A DNA stretch of 64,000 bases from Castanea sativa (taxonomy: Eukaryota > Streptophyta > Magnoliopsida > Fagales > Fagaceae). The position numbers and the translations under genes were made by a program. Position 1 is the stretch's first letter, and each line of letters starts with the position of its first letter. The notes beneath the pieces were generated by a model that worked only from the letters and a program-made list of their open reading frames with translations, made no database searches and was not told where the DNA came from. Of the stretch, positions 47,899-59,880 are shown piece by piece. The stretch is from assembly GCF_040712315.1 (NCBI RefSeq), contig NC_134024.1, forward strand, positions 28,015,158-28,079,157, in the 5' to 3' direction.

Positions 47899-47973
47899 TG
47901 TAGGGCTATGGGTAAATGGTATGAGAAAATTTATATGGCAAATAGCAAATTTCAAATATGAATATTTCTAATG
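47899..47973. repeat. right copy of the short duplication flanking the Tat element
   Basis: Begins GTAGGGCTATGGGTAAATGG and ends TTTCAAATATGAATATTTC. It matches 24836-24894 with a few changes and a small insertion (AATAGC), and starts about 150 bp beyond the 3' LTR. Confidence 0.75.
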
Positions 47974-48171
47974 CTTGATCTACTATTAGCATTGAACAGA
48001 TTGGAGAGCTATTTATAATAAATATTTATTTATTCTTCTTTACCTAATATGTTATATTTTATTTTTAAAGTTTGTTTTTAGTTATCTTTCTGGGTAATAT
48101 AAATTTATTATTATTTTACAGTTTGCACACAACAGGAATAGGTGCACTTAAGATGGATTCTCTACCGATAT

Positions 48172-49028
48172 TCAGTGTCCATTTGGAACAACTTATATAG
48201 TTGAAACTGAAAACTTTTTACTGAAAGTGTAGAAAAATTGTTAAAAAATAAGTTGAATAATATAGTAGGACCTATGAATAGTATCAAAAAGTGTAATGAG
48301 ACCTATGAATAGTAGCAAAAATAAGCTAAAAGTGGAGATAAGCTGAAAAATTCAGCTCATCCCAAATGCACACTTAGGGTTTGTTTAGATACCGTTTATT
48401 GTTGAAAGCTTATTGCTAAAAATATTGTAACAAAATAATTTTTAAACTATAAATAGTGCCTATGGGACCCAAATTTATTGCTTCTTGTTGCGTTTTCCGT
48501 ACTTGCGGGTCTCGTGAACAGTGCGCGAGACCCTAAAAAAGGAAAAACGCTTGCTATGTTTGCTACGTAAATGCACACTTAGGGTGCGTTTGGATACCGT
48601 TTATTTTGTTGAAAACTGAAAAAACTATAGCAAAATAATTTTTAAATGTGTGAATAGTGCTGTGGAACCCATTTTTAATGTTTTTTTTAATAAAGTATTT
48701 GTGGGTCTCTTGAACAGTGCACGAGACCCACTGAACAGTGCTCTATATCCCCTAAAATGCGTGCATAAAAAAAAGAGGAAACGCCAAACGTGAAACACGT
48801 AGATGTGAAACGTGCAATCCAAACATATACTTAGAATACGTTTGGATTTAGATTATTCCACCTGTGTTTGCATTTTTTTAAACCAGCGCCTCTTGCATTG
48901 TTTATGAGACATGAACAGTGCATTTAGGCAAATGTATAGTAACCCACGCGTGAGCAGTAACTCTTTAATTATTATTATTTATTATTTTCAGTTTTCAACA
49001 AAATAAGTAGTATCCAAACGCACTCTTA
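48172..49028. mobile_element. cluster of four hAT-like MITEs in tandem
   Basis: Four units follow each other, about 48172-48369, 48376-48580, 48581-48835 and 48836-49028. Each begins with a GTCCATTTGG, GGTTTGTTTAGATACC, GGTGCGTTTGGATACC or ATACGTTTGGAT phrase; the clearest right end is ATCCAAACGCAC. Internal TGAACAGTG and CGAGACCC phrases are shared. This is the style of short hAT-derived elements in dicots. TGCACACTTAGGG occurs at both the first and second unit junctions, so insertions probably targeted one another. Exact ends and target duplications are not resolved. Confidence 0.6.
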
Positions 49029-51889
49029 GTGTTTTTTTCCTTTTCGAATGATAATATCAATAGTGAGCTTTGAGCATATTTATATTATTTAAATTTTATT
49101 TTTAAGTATTATGTTCTTTTTGGCATCTGACTTAACTAATCCAGTTTGCTAGGTCTACATCTTATGGTTGTGTGTAAAGGGTGCTACATGCCATATGCTA
49201 CATGCCATATGCTGTTCCCTTAATTAAAAAGACAAAGACTTCAAATCTGTCCTCCAGAACCAGAACGACACGTCTTTTAGCAAAAAGAATAGAACCATGT
49301 CCTCTTTCAAATTTCTTTCAAATTTCCAATAAATATAGATTCTTACTTGCTAGCATGGTTCACTCAGATTGGGTTGTACGGTTTGACCGGTTAACCGTGT
49401 ACTGCTCATTATTCCAGTTCTTTTAACTTTAAGAACCTCTATAACTATATGTGAAAAATGCATGAAACTGCTTGAACCTTGGTCAAACCGTACGATTCTG
49501 AGAACTGTGACCGGTTTTAGAGGTTTGCACGGTTCCATTTTTTTACTATATTTGGCTAGAAAATAGATCTTAGGCCATAAAGAATTTGAATATAAAAACT
49601 ACAAAAACAAATTGCGATAGAGAAAAAGAAAACAGAGAGCCAAGTTGGTGAAGTTGCTAACATCATTGTTACTTTCTTGTAGTATATCTTCCTGATCATC
49701 CCCAAATCCTATTTTCTTCTTTTCCTTCTCGGCAACACTTCGCCCCGCAGGCAACAGCTAGAAATTCATCTCCTCATATTGTCTCTTGTTTTTTGTTTTA
49801 ACTTGTATAGCTGTATTCTTGTTTCTGTTAAGTGTGCCCATTGTTTTGCCTAACAAAACCACTACCACATGACCTTGTGAAGCCCAAAAGATTAATAGTG
49901 AGATTTGACCATTCAATTGTTTTTAACTTTTGTATTCGCCAATATTGATGTCCTTTTAAACAATATGTGTCCCTTTTTTTAATGTTATTTAAGGTAAGCA
50001 TCCTTCTAAAGTTATAATTCTTATATTACAATATTAATAATAATAATAATAATAATAACAACAACAACAATAACAACGACTTTCATTTACATAAACTCTC
50101 AATTCTAAGGGAATAGTGAACCTGATCTTAAAATGCAGGTTACTTTAATATATCAGGAGTGAGATCTAAACAAGCGGTCAAAACCTTAGTATGTTGGGCA
50201 ACCACACATAATATTGAAGGAACACATATTCTCAAGATGGAATTTATAGTCTCTTTATAAAGATATAAAATATTCCCTTGAGATAAGTTTAATGTGTTTG
50301 GTTATTCAGAGTGTTAGGCCTAATCACTTTAGTAAAGAGTTACTAAATTTTATATTTTATGAAATTAGATTTCATAAAATATATATGAATAACTTAAATG
50401 ATTAAACTGGGTATTCAAGGATCAAGATGTAGTAATCTTAAAAGTGACAGTTATATATTATGACTTTGTCTTACTACAAATATTTTCATGAATGAATTAA
50501 ATGTTTAATAAAGTCTTAGGATATCGTAGGGGACTTGGGCCCAGGTGATTGGTACCAACCCACCAAACTCAAGCCTAAGATCAACTTGAGTAGTCGAGGC
50601 TAGCTCGGGGGATTGGAGTTGGCCCAAACCCTATGGGAATGGGTTCGGATAAGTGTATCAGAATCAGGAGAGTATTGTTCGGGGAATTGACTAAATGTTT
50701 GGGCAGATCTCAGCCCACTATTGACCGATAAGACAATGCAAAATCAACGAGGAGATAGAGAAATTTAGATTAGCCTTGAGTACTAGTAGTGCTTTTGGGG
50801 AGTTCGCTGTCGAATGCTATTTGGCATCTAGAACAAGTTTCAAGAGAATTCTCAAAAGACATGATGGTTTCTTGGGATTTTGGATGAAAGTAAGATTGCA
50901 TGGAAACTGGTGAAATAGTAATGATTTGAACCCTACTAAGGAGAGATTGTATAAGGGGAGTGAGGGTAGACAATGAGGTTGGTTGGTTGCTGGTAATAGT
51001 GAGAGAAAGAGTAAGAAAAAAGAAAGAGAGGGAGTAAACACAGGGAGGACATAAGAACAGGGAGAGAGAGAGAAAGAGAGAAAGATTAGAGAAGAAAAGA
51101 CTAAGTCAAAGGGGAAGAGGGTGTTTGGGCAGGAAATCACAAGGATACTTGAGGTTGGGCTGTTTAGGCTACGTTTGAAGCAAAACCTGTAGGATTGTGA
51201 GGAAACCCACCAATAAATAAATTGGGAGCCCAAATTTACTTTTCTAGACAGTAACGTTTGTAGGTTTGGGACACCACATATATAATTTATTAATAAGGCT
51301 TAGAGTACAATTATATTTATATAGTAGTATTAAATATAATTAATGGTAATTTTGGTCTTGTTAAGAGTTGACAGATAAGTTTAAAGCCCATTGGAGCTAG
51401 AGTTTTATATGTCCCTTTTGGTCCTATTCTAAGCCACACACTAAAGCCCAATTGGGATAGCCCAAAAGGCTAAACCAATTAGATAATCAATTATTTATTT
51501 AGTAAAAGTTATTAAATAAAGTAAATACCAAGTGCATAAATGTATACATATGATTAAAAAGAGACACATTCAGTTCTTTCTCAAGACACTTGGTTATTCT
51601 CTTGAACAAGTACGTATAGAACTGATTGAGAGACCACACATCTTGGGCACCTTATGGAATTGGAGTGGAGATTGAAAGTTTTCTCAAGTTCAATCTTCAT
51701 TTGTTTTGAATTTTGCTGCATCAAAGTACGCCTTTTTGTTATTTGTTTCTAAAATTCAGATGTTGCATGTTATCTCACATGAATGAAGCAGATCCGTTTA
51801 TTTCCGCCGCTTTTTTTTTTTTGTATAAGATGCAAAACTATCATTTTCCATGTGTTTTCCCCAACATATATTTCAAAGAAAATTGTAAA
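49029..51889. other. gene-free stretch with repeat fragments
   Basis: No protein gene is supported. It holds a tandem 14-mer (GCTACATGCCATAT twice, about 49181-49211), an ACCGGTT-rich patch at 49370-49535 resembling the MITE at 22643-22801, an (AAT)n/(AAC)n run near 50034-50070 and the LTR-like segment listed separately. The stretch next to 51889 is the presumed upstream region of the LEA2-like gene. Confidence 0.4.
50502..51279 (-). mobile_element. possible solo LTR or LTR fragment
   Basis: On the minus strand the block would start TGTGGTGTCCCAAACC (51279) and end near CTAAGACTTTATTAAACA. It is less AT-rich than its flanks and has long CT-rich runs (about 51000-51115) like an LTR leader. 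I found no matching target duplication and no second copy, so the call rests on TG...CA-like ends and composition. Confidence 0.3.
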
Positions 51890-52550
51890 ATGGCACTGAA
51901 AACAAACCAACAAGTGTACCCTATGGGACCAAAAAGTAAGGATCCTAGAAGTGATGAAGAGTTTGGCTCTAAAACATCTGTGGAGGAGCTGAAGCGAAAG
52001 AAAAGGATCAAATTGGCCATATATATTGCTGCTTTTGCTGTGTTTCAAACCATAGTCATCTTGGTTTTTGCACTCACTGTAATGCGTGTTAAGACTCCAA
52101 AAGTCTGGTTGGGCAATAATGTCAAATTCCACAACCCACCGGTAACTGAACATCACCTTCCTTTGATATAAACTTCACAACCCAGTTGAGGGTTAAGAAC
52201 ACAAACTTTGGTCCTTACAAATATGATACCATTGCCACATTCAGGTACAAAGGTGTGTCAGTGGGGCAAGTCACTATTCCTAAAGGTAAGGCTGGGCTGC
52301 GTTTGATCAAAAAAGTTGGTGTCACAGTAAAAGTGAATTCACAGTAAATGTGAATTCAAAGGATTTGCCAACATTTGCCAATCTTGCAGGTGACTTGGAT
52401 AGTGGGTTGTTGATGCTAAACAGCTATGCCAAGCTTAGTGGGAAAGTGGAATTGATGTTTATAATGCAGAAGAAGAAGTTTGTCGAAATGAACTGCACCA
52501 TGACTATCAATTTGTCATCAAAGGAGATCCACTCTATGATTTGCGATTGA
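51890..52550 (+). pseudogene. LEA2/NDR1-HIN1-like (LEA hydroxyproline-rich glycoprotein type) gene, two frame breaks
   Basis: From ATG 51890 the product begins MALKTNQQVYPMGPKSKDPR, then a basic EELKRKKRIK stretch and a single transmembrane helix (residues 42-64). The LEA2 fold follows: VMRVKTPKVWLGN, a frame break near 52135-52150, then INFTTQLRVKNTNFGPYKYD and VSVGQVTIPKGKAGLR in another frame. At about 52325-52358 a 17-bp tandem duplication (ACAGTAAAAGTGAATTC/ACAGTAAATGTGAATTC) breaks the frame again. The end (LMLNSYAKLSGKVEL to MICD) is open to TGA 52550. Family members are intron-free membrane-anchored proteins tied to stress or pathogen response. Whole length matches the family, so this is a full-length copy broken recently, or an assembly artefact. 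Confidence 0.75.
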
Positions 52551-52628
52551 CCATAAAGCTATTTATCATCCTTAATTTGTTTTTATTTTTCAAATTCACT
52601 GTAGTTGGATTTTTTTTTTTTGTTCATA

Positions 52629-52637
52629 TTATAATTT
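52629..52637. repeat. left 9-bp target duplication of the Pack-MULE-like element
   Basis: TTATAATTT, repeated exactly at 61627-61635. Confidence 0.7.
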
Positions 52638-52874
52638 GGACAAATTACACTTTGCCTCCTTGTGGTTTGGTTGAAAAAATACTTTGCTTACTTGTTGTTT
52701 TAAAAATAAGTACTTTACCCACCTGAGGTAAGTTCCATTTGTCTCCCATTACCCACCTTTGTTTAAAATAGAGGTAAATTTGTATTTTTGCTACTCTTTT
52801 ATATCTTTCTCCTCTCAAAACATAAAAAAACTAAAAAAATCAAGAGAAAAAAGATCTAGAAATTAGGTTTTATT

Positions 52875-52901
52875 GAAGAAGAAGAAGAAGAAGAAGAAGA
52901 A
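52875..52901. repeat. (GAA)n microsatellite
   Basis: About nine GAA units just inside the left arm of the Mutator-like element. Confidence 0.85.
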
Positions 52902-52971
52902 CATCACCTTATATTATAGTAGGCATCCGCCCAAGTAACATAACAGGAAAAACATGCATTTGGGGCAATAC

Positions 52972-53043
52972 CTGCAGCAACTTCATAAACTCATCAGGTT
53001 CTTTAGCTAGACGTATGCCATGACCACCAGCACCTGCTGTTGC
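52972..53043 (-). pseudogene. CAC2: captured exon of plastid biotin carboxylase (acetyl-CoA carboxylase subunit)
   Basis: On the minus strand a 72-base block bounded by an acceptor (CTTTCAAG) and a donor (CAG/GTATTG) encodes 24 residues, ATAGAGGHGIRLAKEPDEF and on to KLLQ. This is the ATP-grasp glycine loop of the biotin carboxylase subunit, where functional plant enzymes read GGGGRG; two substitutions (Gly to Ala, Arg to His) change the loop. That enzyme carboxylates biotin in the plastid heteromeric acetyl-CoA carboxylase, the first step of fatty acid synthesis. Only this exon and probable intron flanks are present, between Mutator-type inverted repeats, so it is a captured fragment, not a gene. 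Confidence 0.75.
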
Positions 53044-53120
53044 CTTGAAAGTATAATATGTTTGCCAGTTCACAGAAAATTCAATAAGGAATAAAGATAA
53101 GATTTTAATACTTCATTTAC

Positions 53121-53122
<2 letters not shown>

Positions 53123-53151
<29 letters not shown>

Positions 53152-53162
53152 CACATATATAT
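53123..53162. repeat. (CT)n/(TA)n compound microsatellite
   Basis: CTCTCTCTCTCT followed by TATATATATATATA, inside the presumed captured intron. Confidence 0.85.
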
Positions 53163-53283
53163 ACTTCATTTAATTTAAAAGTGGTACAAATTAGGCAAGG
53201 GGGGACCTTGAAATCTTAGAAAAGTTATACCAATGCCCATCCATTAAACATTTCGTTTTTGTTTTTTTTTGTTTTTTCCTTTT

Positions 53284-54265
53284 TGTTAGGACATATGTGT
53301 TTCACATGCTAGGAACATATGTCATTACTATTTTATGTAATTGGCTAATCCTTTGACAAAACACACTTTACTTTTGTTTTTTATGTGTTTAATGCTTCAA
53401 GAAACCTTTTTCAAGACCAAGTGTTAAAGCCATGCAAGTTTGTACAAGATTCAAGTGTTCATTAAAGCTCGACAGCTAGCATCTATTGAGTCTTGAAGAG
53501 CTGTTCTAGTCCGTGGCTCAACAACAGCTCGACAGATAGAGTATCTGTCGAGGTTTATGAAACACAGTTTTTCTAGACAGTTTTTCATCCAATCTGTGAT
53601 TATGTGTTTGTGCTTTCTTTTCTCACAACCCTAAATATATATAAGGATTATTTAAGGGATGTAACAGGTTACACAGCAGAGAGCACAATGGCACAAGAGC
53701 ATAATTCATTAAGTGTGATCAGAAACTTAGTTTGCCCTAGTTCTTGAGAAGCTGCTATGTTTGTACACCATAGGGTTTTGTAACCAAGCAACTTCGTGAT
53801 CTTCATGTGTTGAAGAATAGAAGAACTTTGCAACCAACCTCCTTTTCTATTTGGTGATTGAAGTCGCGTACTGAGATCCGCGTAATTGGTTAGTCATGTA
53901 CTGGGAGCCATGCATTCAAAGGAGAGATTGTTATTACAGAACAAGTCCAATTGGGTATTATGGTAAGGGTTCAACTGTAGGTTGATATAAGGTACTAAGA
54001 TTCCTTTACTTGTAATCGCTTGTTTTGATAATAGTGAATTCTTGGGAGTGGTTACCTTAAAATCACTCGGTGGGGGTTTTTGCCGTGTTGGTTTTCTCCA
54101 TTCGTAAACAAATCACCGTGTCAATTTATTTTTCGCTGCACTTTAGTTTATTGGTGATTTGTTTGTGCTACCACGCATTCTTCTATATTAATTTGATTAA
54201 TTAATAAACTTGGCTAATTATTCAATTAATTTATCACAAGGGGTCAATACAATTTCGGCCTATCA
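53284..54265 (+). repeat. 5' LTR of the SIRE-like element
   Basis: 982 bp, TG...CA. Contains CTCGACAGCT- and TATCTGTCGAGG-type motifs (53465-53560) that are echoed in the inner region near 57350-57600. Confidence 0.9.
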
Positions 54266-54267
54266 AG

Positions 54268-54279
54268 TGGTATCAGAGC
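54268..54279 (+). other. primer-binding site of the SIRE-like element
   Basis: TGGTATCAGAGC, complementary-type match to initiator methionine tRNA. Confidence 0.9.
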
Positions 54280-54337
54280 AGGCACACTCTGATTAGGGTT
54301 TAATCCTTGTTGTGAGATCCATTGACCCCTGTTTGTC

Positions 54338-56236
54338 ATGGACAGAGGACAACCACTTATTGTACCTCCTTTATTTGATGGAACTAACAATGCATACTAG
54401 AAAGTACGCATGTGAGCTTTCTTGCAGTCCTTAGATGAGAAGGTGTGGCAAGTTGTGGAGATAGGCTGGACCAAGCCGAACGAAGCGCCGACCGATTGGA
54501 ATGATGCAAAGATCAAGATGGCTAATTTCAACAGCAGAGTATTGGATGCTTTATTCAATACGGTCACAAATGAGGAGTTTAAGAAGATTTCCTCTAATGA
54601 AACTGCAAAGAAGGCATGGACCATTCTCTAGACAACCTATGAAGGAACTAAGGCTGTCAAGGATTCGAAGCTTCAGAGGCTCATACTAGCTTCAAAGAAA
54701 TCAAGATGGAAGAGGATGATCATTTGATGAGTTCTATGCCAGGCTCAAGGACATAGTGAACTTAATATTCAATCTTGGGGAAACCATTCCTAAACCCAAG
54801 ATTGTGAGAAAAGTGCTTAGATCCCTGCCCGAGAGATTTCATGCGAAGATCACTGCCATTGAGGAATCCAAGGACATTGACAAGATTCCTCTAACAGAGC
54901 TCGTGGGAAATCTACAGACCTATGAACTGGGTTTGACAAAGCTCGGGAAGTCAAGCAAGAGCAAGAGCATGGCACTGAAGGCCAAAAGCAGTGAGACTGA
55001 TGAGTCTTCGGATGATGAAGATTCTAAAATGAAGTCCTACATTACCTAGCAGTTCAAGAAGTTCATGAAGAATGTCAATGCAAAGGGCTTTGACAAGGAC
55101 CGTAGGCAATCAAGTTCTTCACAGTCTAAGAGCCAAGACAAAGGGAAGAAGGATTCAAGGGATGGCAGTTAGTACACTGTTCCTTTAGGACCCAAGTGCT
55201 TTGGGTATCAAGGCTTCGGACATATGAAACAGGAGTGCCCCACATATCTTAAGACCATTGGGAAGAGCAAGGCGCTTGTTGCTATATTAAGCGACACCGA
55301 ACCTGAGGATGATTCTGACAATGAGGATGATAGAATCCTAAATGCCTTCACTGCTACTGTCAATCCTACTGAGGGGATTGTTGAAGATGTGGATAAAGAA
55401 GAGGACTTGGTGGAATCTAAGTTTGAGAAGATGGATGAACAAGATGACATCCATAAAGTCTATGCAAAGTTATACAAGCTCTAAAAAAAACATGAAAAGT
55501 TGTATAGATTGACCACCAAGAAGCTTAGTGATGTGGAGCTTGAACGTGAAGAACTTTCCACAAAGTTTGATGAAGCCAATTAGACTACAGGAGTGCTGAG
55601 GTTTGAGAACAACTTCCTAGCTGATAAGACCAAGAAGCTTGAGGCAGAACTATTCCAAGTCAGAGCTTAGCTAGAAAGGACTTCAAGCGCTAAGCTTAAT
55701 GAGATGCTCAGTCTTCAGAAATCTTCTTTCAATCGAACCGGTTTAAGGTATGATTTCTCTGCCTCTAATATTGCTTCTACTAGTACTACTGTTTTTATTC
55801 CTCCTAGTAATAATGTTGATATTGAGTACACTAATGTCAAAACTAATATAGCTAGTGAGAATATAGATAAGGGTAAATCTATTTTAGGAGCACCCCCTAA
55901 GCAAAATAAGAAAGAAGCTAAAAACCTAGGGCTAAGAAGGCTAACTCTCAAAAGCTTAAACAGAAGAAGCAATATCTTTGTCATCACTGTGGAGCAGTCG
56001 ATCATACTCGACCTAATTGCTATAAGTGGCTAGCCACTCAACAGAGCAATGGTATGATCGCATTGGGAAACCAGAATCAGTTTCCATCCTCTCTTGTGTC
56101 TCTTGGAGATCTTCTCAAAGCCCTCATGTTCCTTTCGAACTTGAACGGTTTCAATTCTTCCCCCTTACCACCGGCTCAAGGATTTGCTCAAAGGAAAGGT
56201 TCTTCTAAGGTGTGGAAGGAAAAGGGCTCCAAGTGA
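54338..56236 (+). pseudogene. SIRE-type gag (degenerate)
   Basis: The start is ATG 54338 (MDRGQPLIVPPLFDGTNNAY). A UBN2/Retrotran_gag_2 domain follows (WTKPNEAPTDWNDAKIKMAN, then LRSLPERFHAKITAIEESKD in another frame). A first zinc knuckle (CFGYQGFGHMKQEC, one Cys changed to Tyr) lies near 55199-55240. A Glu/Lys-rich coiled-coil part runs 55430-55700, and a second knuckle (CHHCGAVDHTRPNC) near 55980-56022. TGA is at 56234-56236. Several in-frame stops (near 54399, 54630, 55049, 55484, 55580, 55667) and frame changes mean it is dead. The two-knuckle, coiled-coil layout is what makes the SIRE assignment likely. Confidence 0.82.
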
Positions 56237-58157
56237 TTTTATCACTTCTTCTCTCTCCCTTTCTCTCTATTTTTGATTGCATTACTTGTGTGTTTTTGCT
56301 TTCTTGTTTTGAGTCAATCTAGTTTTATGCATTACTTTGCTTTGTTTAACATGTTTTTCTTGTTTAGTTTCAGTTTGTTTTATTTTTTTCTTCATAAAAA
56401 TAAAAAAATTGAAAAATACAATAACAGTGTGTGTGTACATTGGTACTTGTGTACCTTGAATGGCAATTGAAACAGAGTTTTCTAAACTTTGTATCCCTTG
56501 TAGTTTAGATGAGCATCTCTATGCACAACTAAGCAAGTGAGCTTTGTGGCTTGTGTTTGTGATGAGTAAGATTAAGTTATGTCTTGTACTTAACACTCGT
56601 ATCACTCTTTTTGACGGGAAGGACTAAAAAATTCTAAGAGAAAGACATAAATAACCATCTCACCACTGTTGCCCGCCAATCATGAAATGACATCTGTATG
56701 TTTTGGCATAGCAAAAGTGCGATATCAATGACATCTGTATGCTTTGGCATAGCAAAAGTGCAATGTCAAAAGTTTAACATAATTGGATATTTCTTTCCTC
56801 TCTTTTATATGCCCATGCATGGTTTGCTTTTAAGAAAAATATGTAAAGACAAAATAAAAGCAAAAAGATCAAAATGCTTTATACATAATTGCAAGCGTGT
56901 ATTCTAGGAGATGTGGGAGTTATAGGATGTACCTCGAAGGTGATAGTCTCCATCAAACAGTTATGATTGTGTGTGAGTTAAATTGATTTACTCATATCTC
57001 AAATCGTCATAACATAGAGACACTTATGCAATCTTGCGATGTTTTCACACACAACATGTAATATTCTTTGCTACTTTTGATACATGTGCAGGAACAATGT
57101 GATTTGGCCATCACAAGGTTTACATGTGTTAATGAATGCTTGCTAATCTGTCTTAACTTTTTTTTTAAATATAAAATTGGTTAGACTTGTTTAGTGTGTG
57201 TGTGTGTGTTTTGGGATCTATGTGCTTATCCTTTTTTTAGAGATGACTTTGAGAGCTTAAAATATTGTTTGGATCGTTGGTTGAGTTACTTGTTTGATTG
57301 CATTCATGTTTGTATTTTTCTCTTCTTTGAAAAACTTTTTTAAGCAATCTCGACAGCTCTTCGACACCTCTCGACACCTGGCTTATCTATCGAGCTCCTC
57401 AGTTGCTTTTTATCGCAATCTTGACACCTTTCGATAGCTAGGTGGATCGATAGAGAAACTTTATGTCCCCTCGATAGCTCCTCGACAACTACCTTAATCT
57501 ATTGAGCTTCTTTTACTTGGACACCTGCTCGATAGCTTCTTCTATCGAACCCCTTAAAGCTTGATAGATCCTTGACACCTCTTGATCTGTCAAGATTTAC
57601 TGAGATGCTATATACAGAGCGCTCACGATCTCTGTTTTATTCTGCTCGATATCTCTCGATCTCTTAAGCCTTTTCACCTCCTAAAACCTCTCTTCTTTAC
57701 CTTAAACCTCTTCCTCAAGGTTCCTTCGACCTTAATCAAGTTTTCTTCACTTGGTAAGTGTCTAAATCCCTCATATTCATGCATTTCATGCTTTTTAACC
57801 TATGTTTTTGGGATTTTTGTAAATTTTGGGGTTTTTCAAAATCAAAGAGGTTTTTGCCAAATTTTTGGGATGAGTTTTGTAGATTTGATCTTAAAAACCT
57901 CATGCATTGCACCCCATATGCATTATAGCTATATTTTCATGCATTTAGATGTGTGTTATATATGTTATTTGATTGTGTGCTAGTAAGATTGGATTGGGTT
58001 GAGTCCATGATGCAATTACCTTTGCATGTCACATGTTCATGCATTCCCATGCATACGTTCTTTCTATTTAATATATTTTGATATATTTGAACTGCTTGGG
58101 ACTTTTCTGAGTGTTTCTTTCTCTCTCTCTCTCTTCTATTTATGTTAGTTTGCTTTT
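56237..58157. other. non-coding interior of the SIRE-like element
   Basis: This is where pol should be, but no domain is readable. It contains a 46-bp tandem duplication (TGACATCTGTATG, then TTTGGCATAGCAAAAGTGC) at about 56689-56765 and a region of repeated CTCGACA/CGATAGCTC motifs at about 57350-57600. Confidence 0.6.
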
Positions 58158-59311
58158 ATGGCACCCAAACATAAATCTACTTTGTCTTGGAACCCTCTTT
58201 GTTTCGGGGCATCTTATTCTTCCAATCCTACTCCCCTTCATGTTTGGTTTCGTGATGAGAAGGCCAAATCGGACTTCTTTGAGAACTTTTCATGACGAGG
58301 CATTCATTCGGAACTCCAAGTCATTTTGTCGAACTTCTCAGACACTAACTTACCCACCGTCATTCACAGTAGGGGTTAGGAGTCATTGTGTGACATCTCG
58401 GTCACATGTCCATCCGTGCTGATCTAGGAGTTCTACTCCAACATGCATGGATTCGATTATTCAGTATCTTAGTTTTCTACTCGCGTTCAAGGTACGCGCA
58501 TCATGGTCACTTTGGTTTTTGTAGCCACGTGCTCTATGTCCTTAGGGTAGCGCATCTTGACTACCCTGGTTGTGAGCGTCTTAAGATCATGTCTAAAGAT
58601 AAGCTTATGTCTGCTTTCTGTGAGTGCCCTTCTGATTGGGGTGAGCGTCAGTTCACTTATTGTTCGACATTTGCTAAAGGTCCATGTTGTATTAACATGG
58701 TTATGACTTTTGTTTTACATCCTCTTTTTTTTAATTACTTTATTAGAGAGCTTCGTGCCTGATTTTCGCTTTCCCTTCTTGAGCATCTTAGTATAGATTT
58801 TCCCTCTCATTTCATTCTTTCTACCATAGATGTGTATAGGGATTCGGCGACCCGTGATAAGCTCATCTTCCCTTCGGCTATCACAAAGATCTTACGCCAC
58901 TTTTCTATTCCCTTTCCCGTGCCTAACCACTTCTCTTACATGGGTGCTATAGATGTCACTATCATTAAACGGAACGAGGCATAGTTTGGGTTGAGGTGGT
59001 CCGGGTCAGAAGCTCCTCCCACTCCTTCAGCTCCATCCATATCAACTCCCTCTTCTTCTATGAGTGATGTGACTCTCGAGGACATCATGGCGCAGCTTCA
59101 GCGCATAGATGCTCGCCTCAACACTCTTAGTGATAAGTTGTGTCAGGTGAACACCTTTGTTGGTCGTATTGCACAATGGCAGGCGGTCATGGGTGGCTTC
59201 ATTGCTTCTCCTCCACCTACTCTAGAGGCTTCTGAGGATGAGGACGATGATGGTGATGCTAATGATGAGGATGATGCTAGCTCTTCTAGTGCTAATGAGA
59301 TGTCTACTTGA
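58158..59311 (+). pseudogene. plant-transposon-type ORF of the SIRE-like element
   Basis: From ATG 58158 (MAPKHKSTLSWNPLCFGASY) the frame resembles the 'putative plant transposon protein' (Transposase_32-like) family that is often carried by plant retroelements. Readable blocks are FRDEKAKSDFFENFS, EFYSNMHGFDYSV, then after a frameshift near 58500-58530 VAHLDYPGCERLKIMSKDKL, FAKGPCCINMVMTFVLHPLF and SATRDKLIFPSAITKILRHF. The end is Ser/Pro-rich and then acidic (EASEDEDDDGDANDEDDASS), stopping at 59311. Four early stops are one-base changes from CGA, TGG or CAG. The function is unknown; repeated AGGGGGAG tracts follow at 59339-59420. Confidence 0.68.
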
Positions 59312-59880
59312 CACTCTTACCCTTTGTCACTCGTGACAAAAAGGGGGAGTAGTTTTGGTTATGAGAGTAGTCATAGTTAGGGGGAGAGTTAGTATAGGAG
59401 ATTTTTGTTAGGGGGAGTATTGATATTGAGTGTTGATATTGAGGGAATGTAGTGAGGATACTTGTATCTTTTTCTTTTCTTTCTACTTTAGATACATTAT
59501 CTTTTGTACCTGGGTCTTGTGACCATTTTTGACATATATTGTACTTACATTCTTTATATGTTAATGTGTGTTTTTCACCTACCCTTACATGTGTTGTTTC
59601 TTTTCTCTCTTTATGCACATGCTTTTTATTTATTGTATGCAATCTATTATTTCTGTCTCACACTAAGATGCTTTGATGAATTTTGTTTAAAGTATTTTAG
59701 AAATACAGGTTGTCAAAGTCTACTTGTCCTGAACTCTCTTCTTGCAAAATTATTCAAGAGTTTGTGTTAGGATAGATTTTATTGTATTCAACAAGTGAAT
59801 ATGAGTTGAGTGCTTTATGACTTTTCTCATATGTTCATTTTTTTGTTGTAGTTTTGTCATGAATTGCCAAATGAGGAGAT

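Noticed and set aside
50770..51233. Overlapping minus-strand open frames of 67 and 138 residues as genes
   Set aside because: They lie in CT-rich, LTR-like sequence, are low in complexity and match no family I know.
51890..52550. Introns explaining the frame changes in the LEA2-like gene
   Set aside because: The frame changes involve only a base or so and a 17-bp duplication, too short for introns; the family is normally intron-free.
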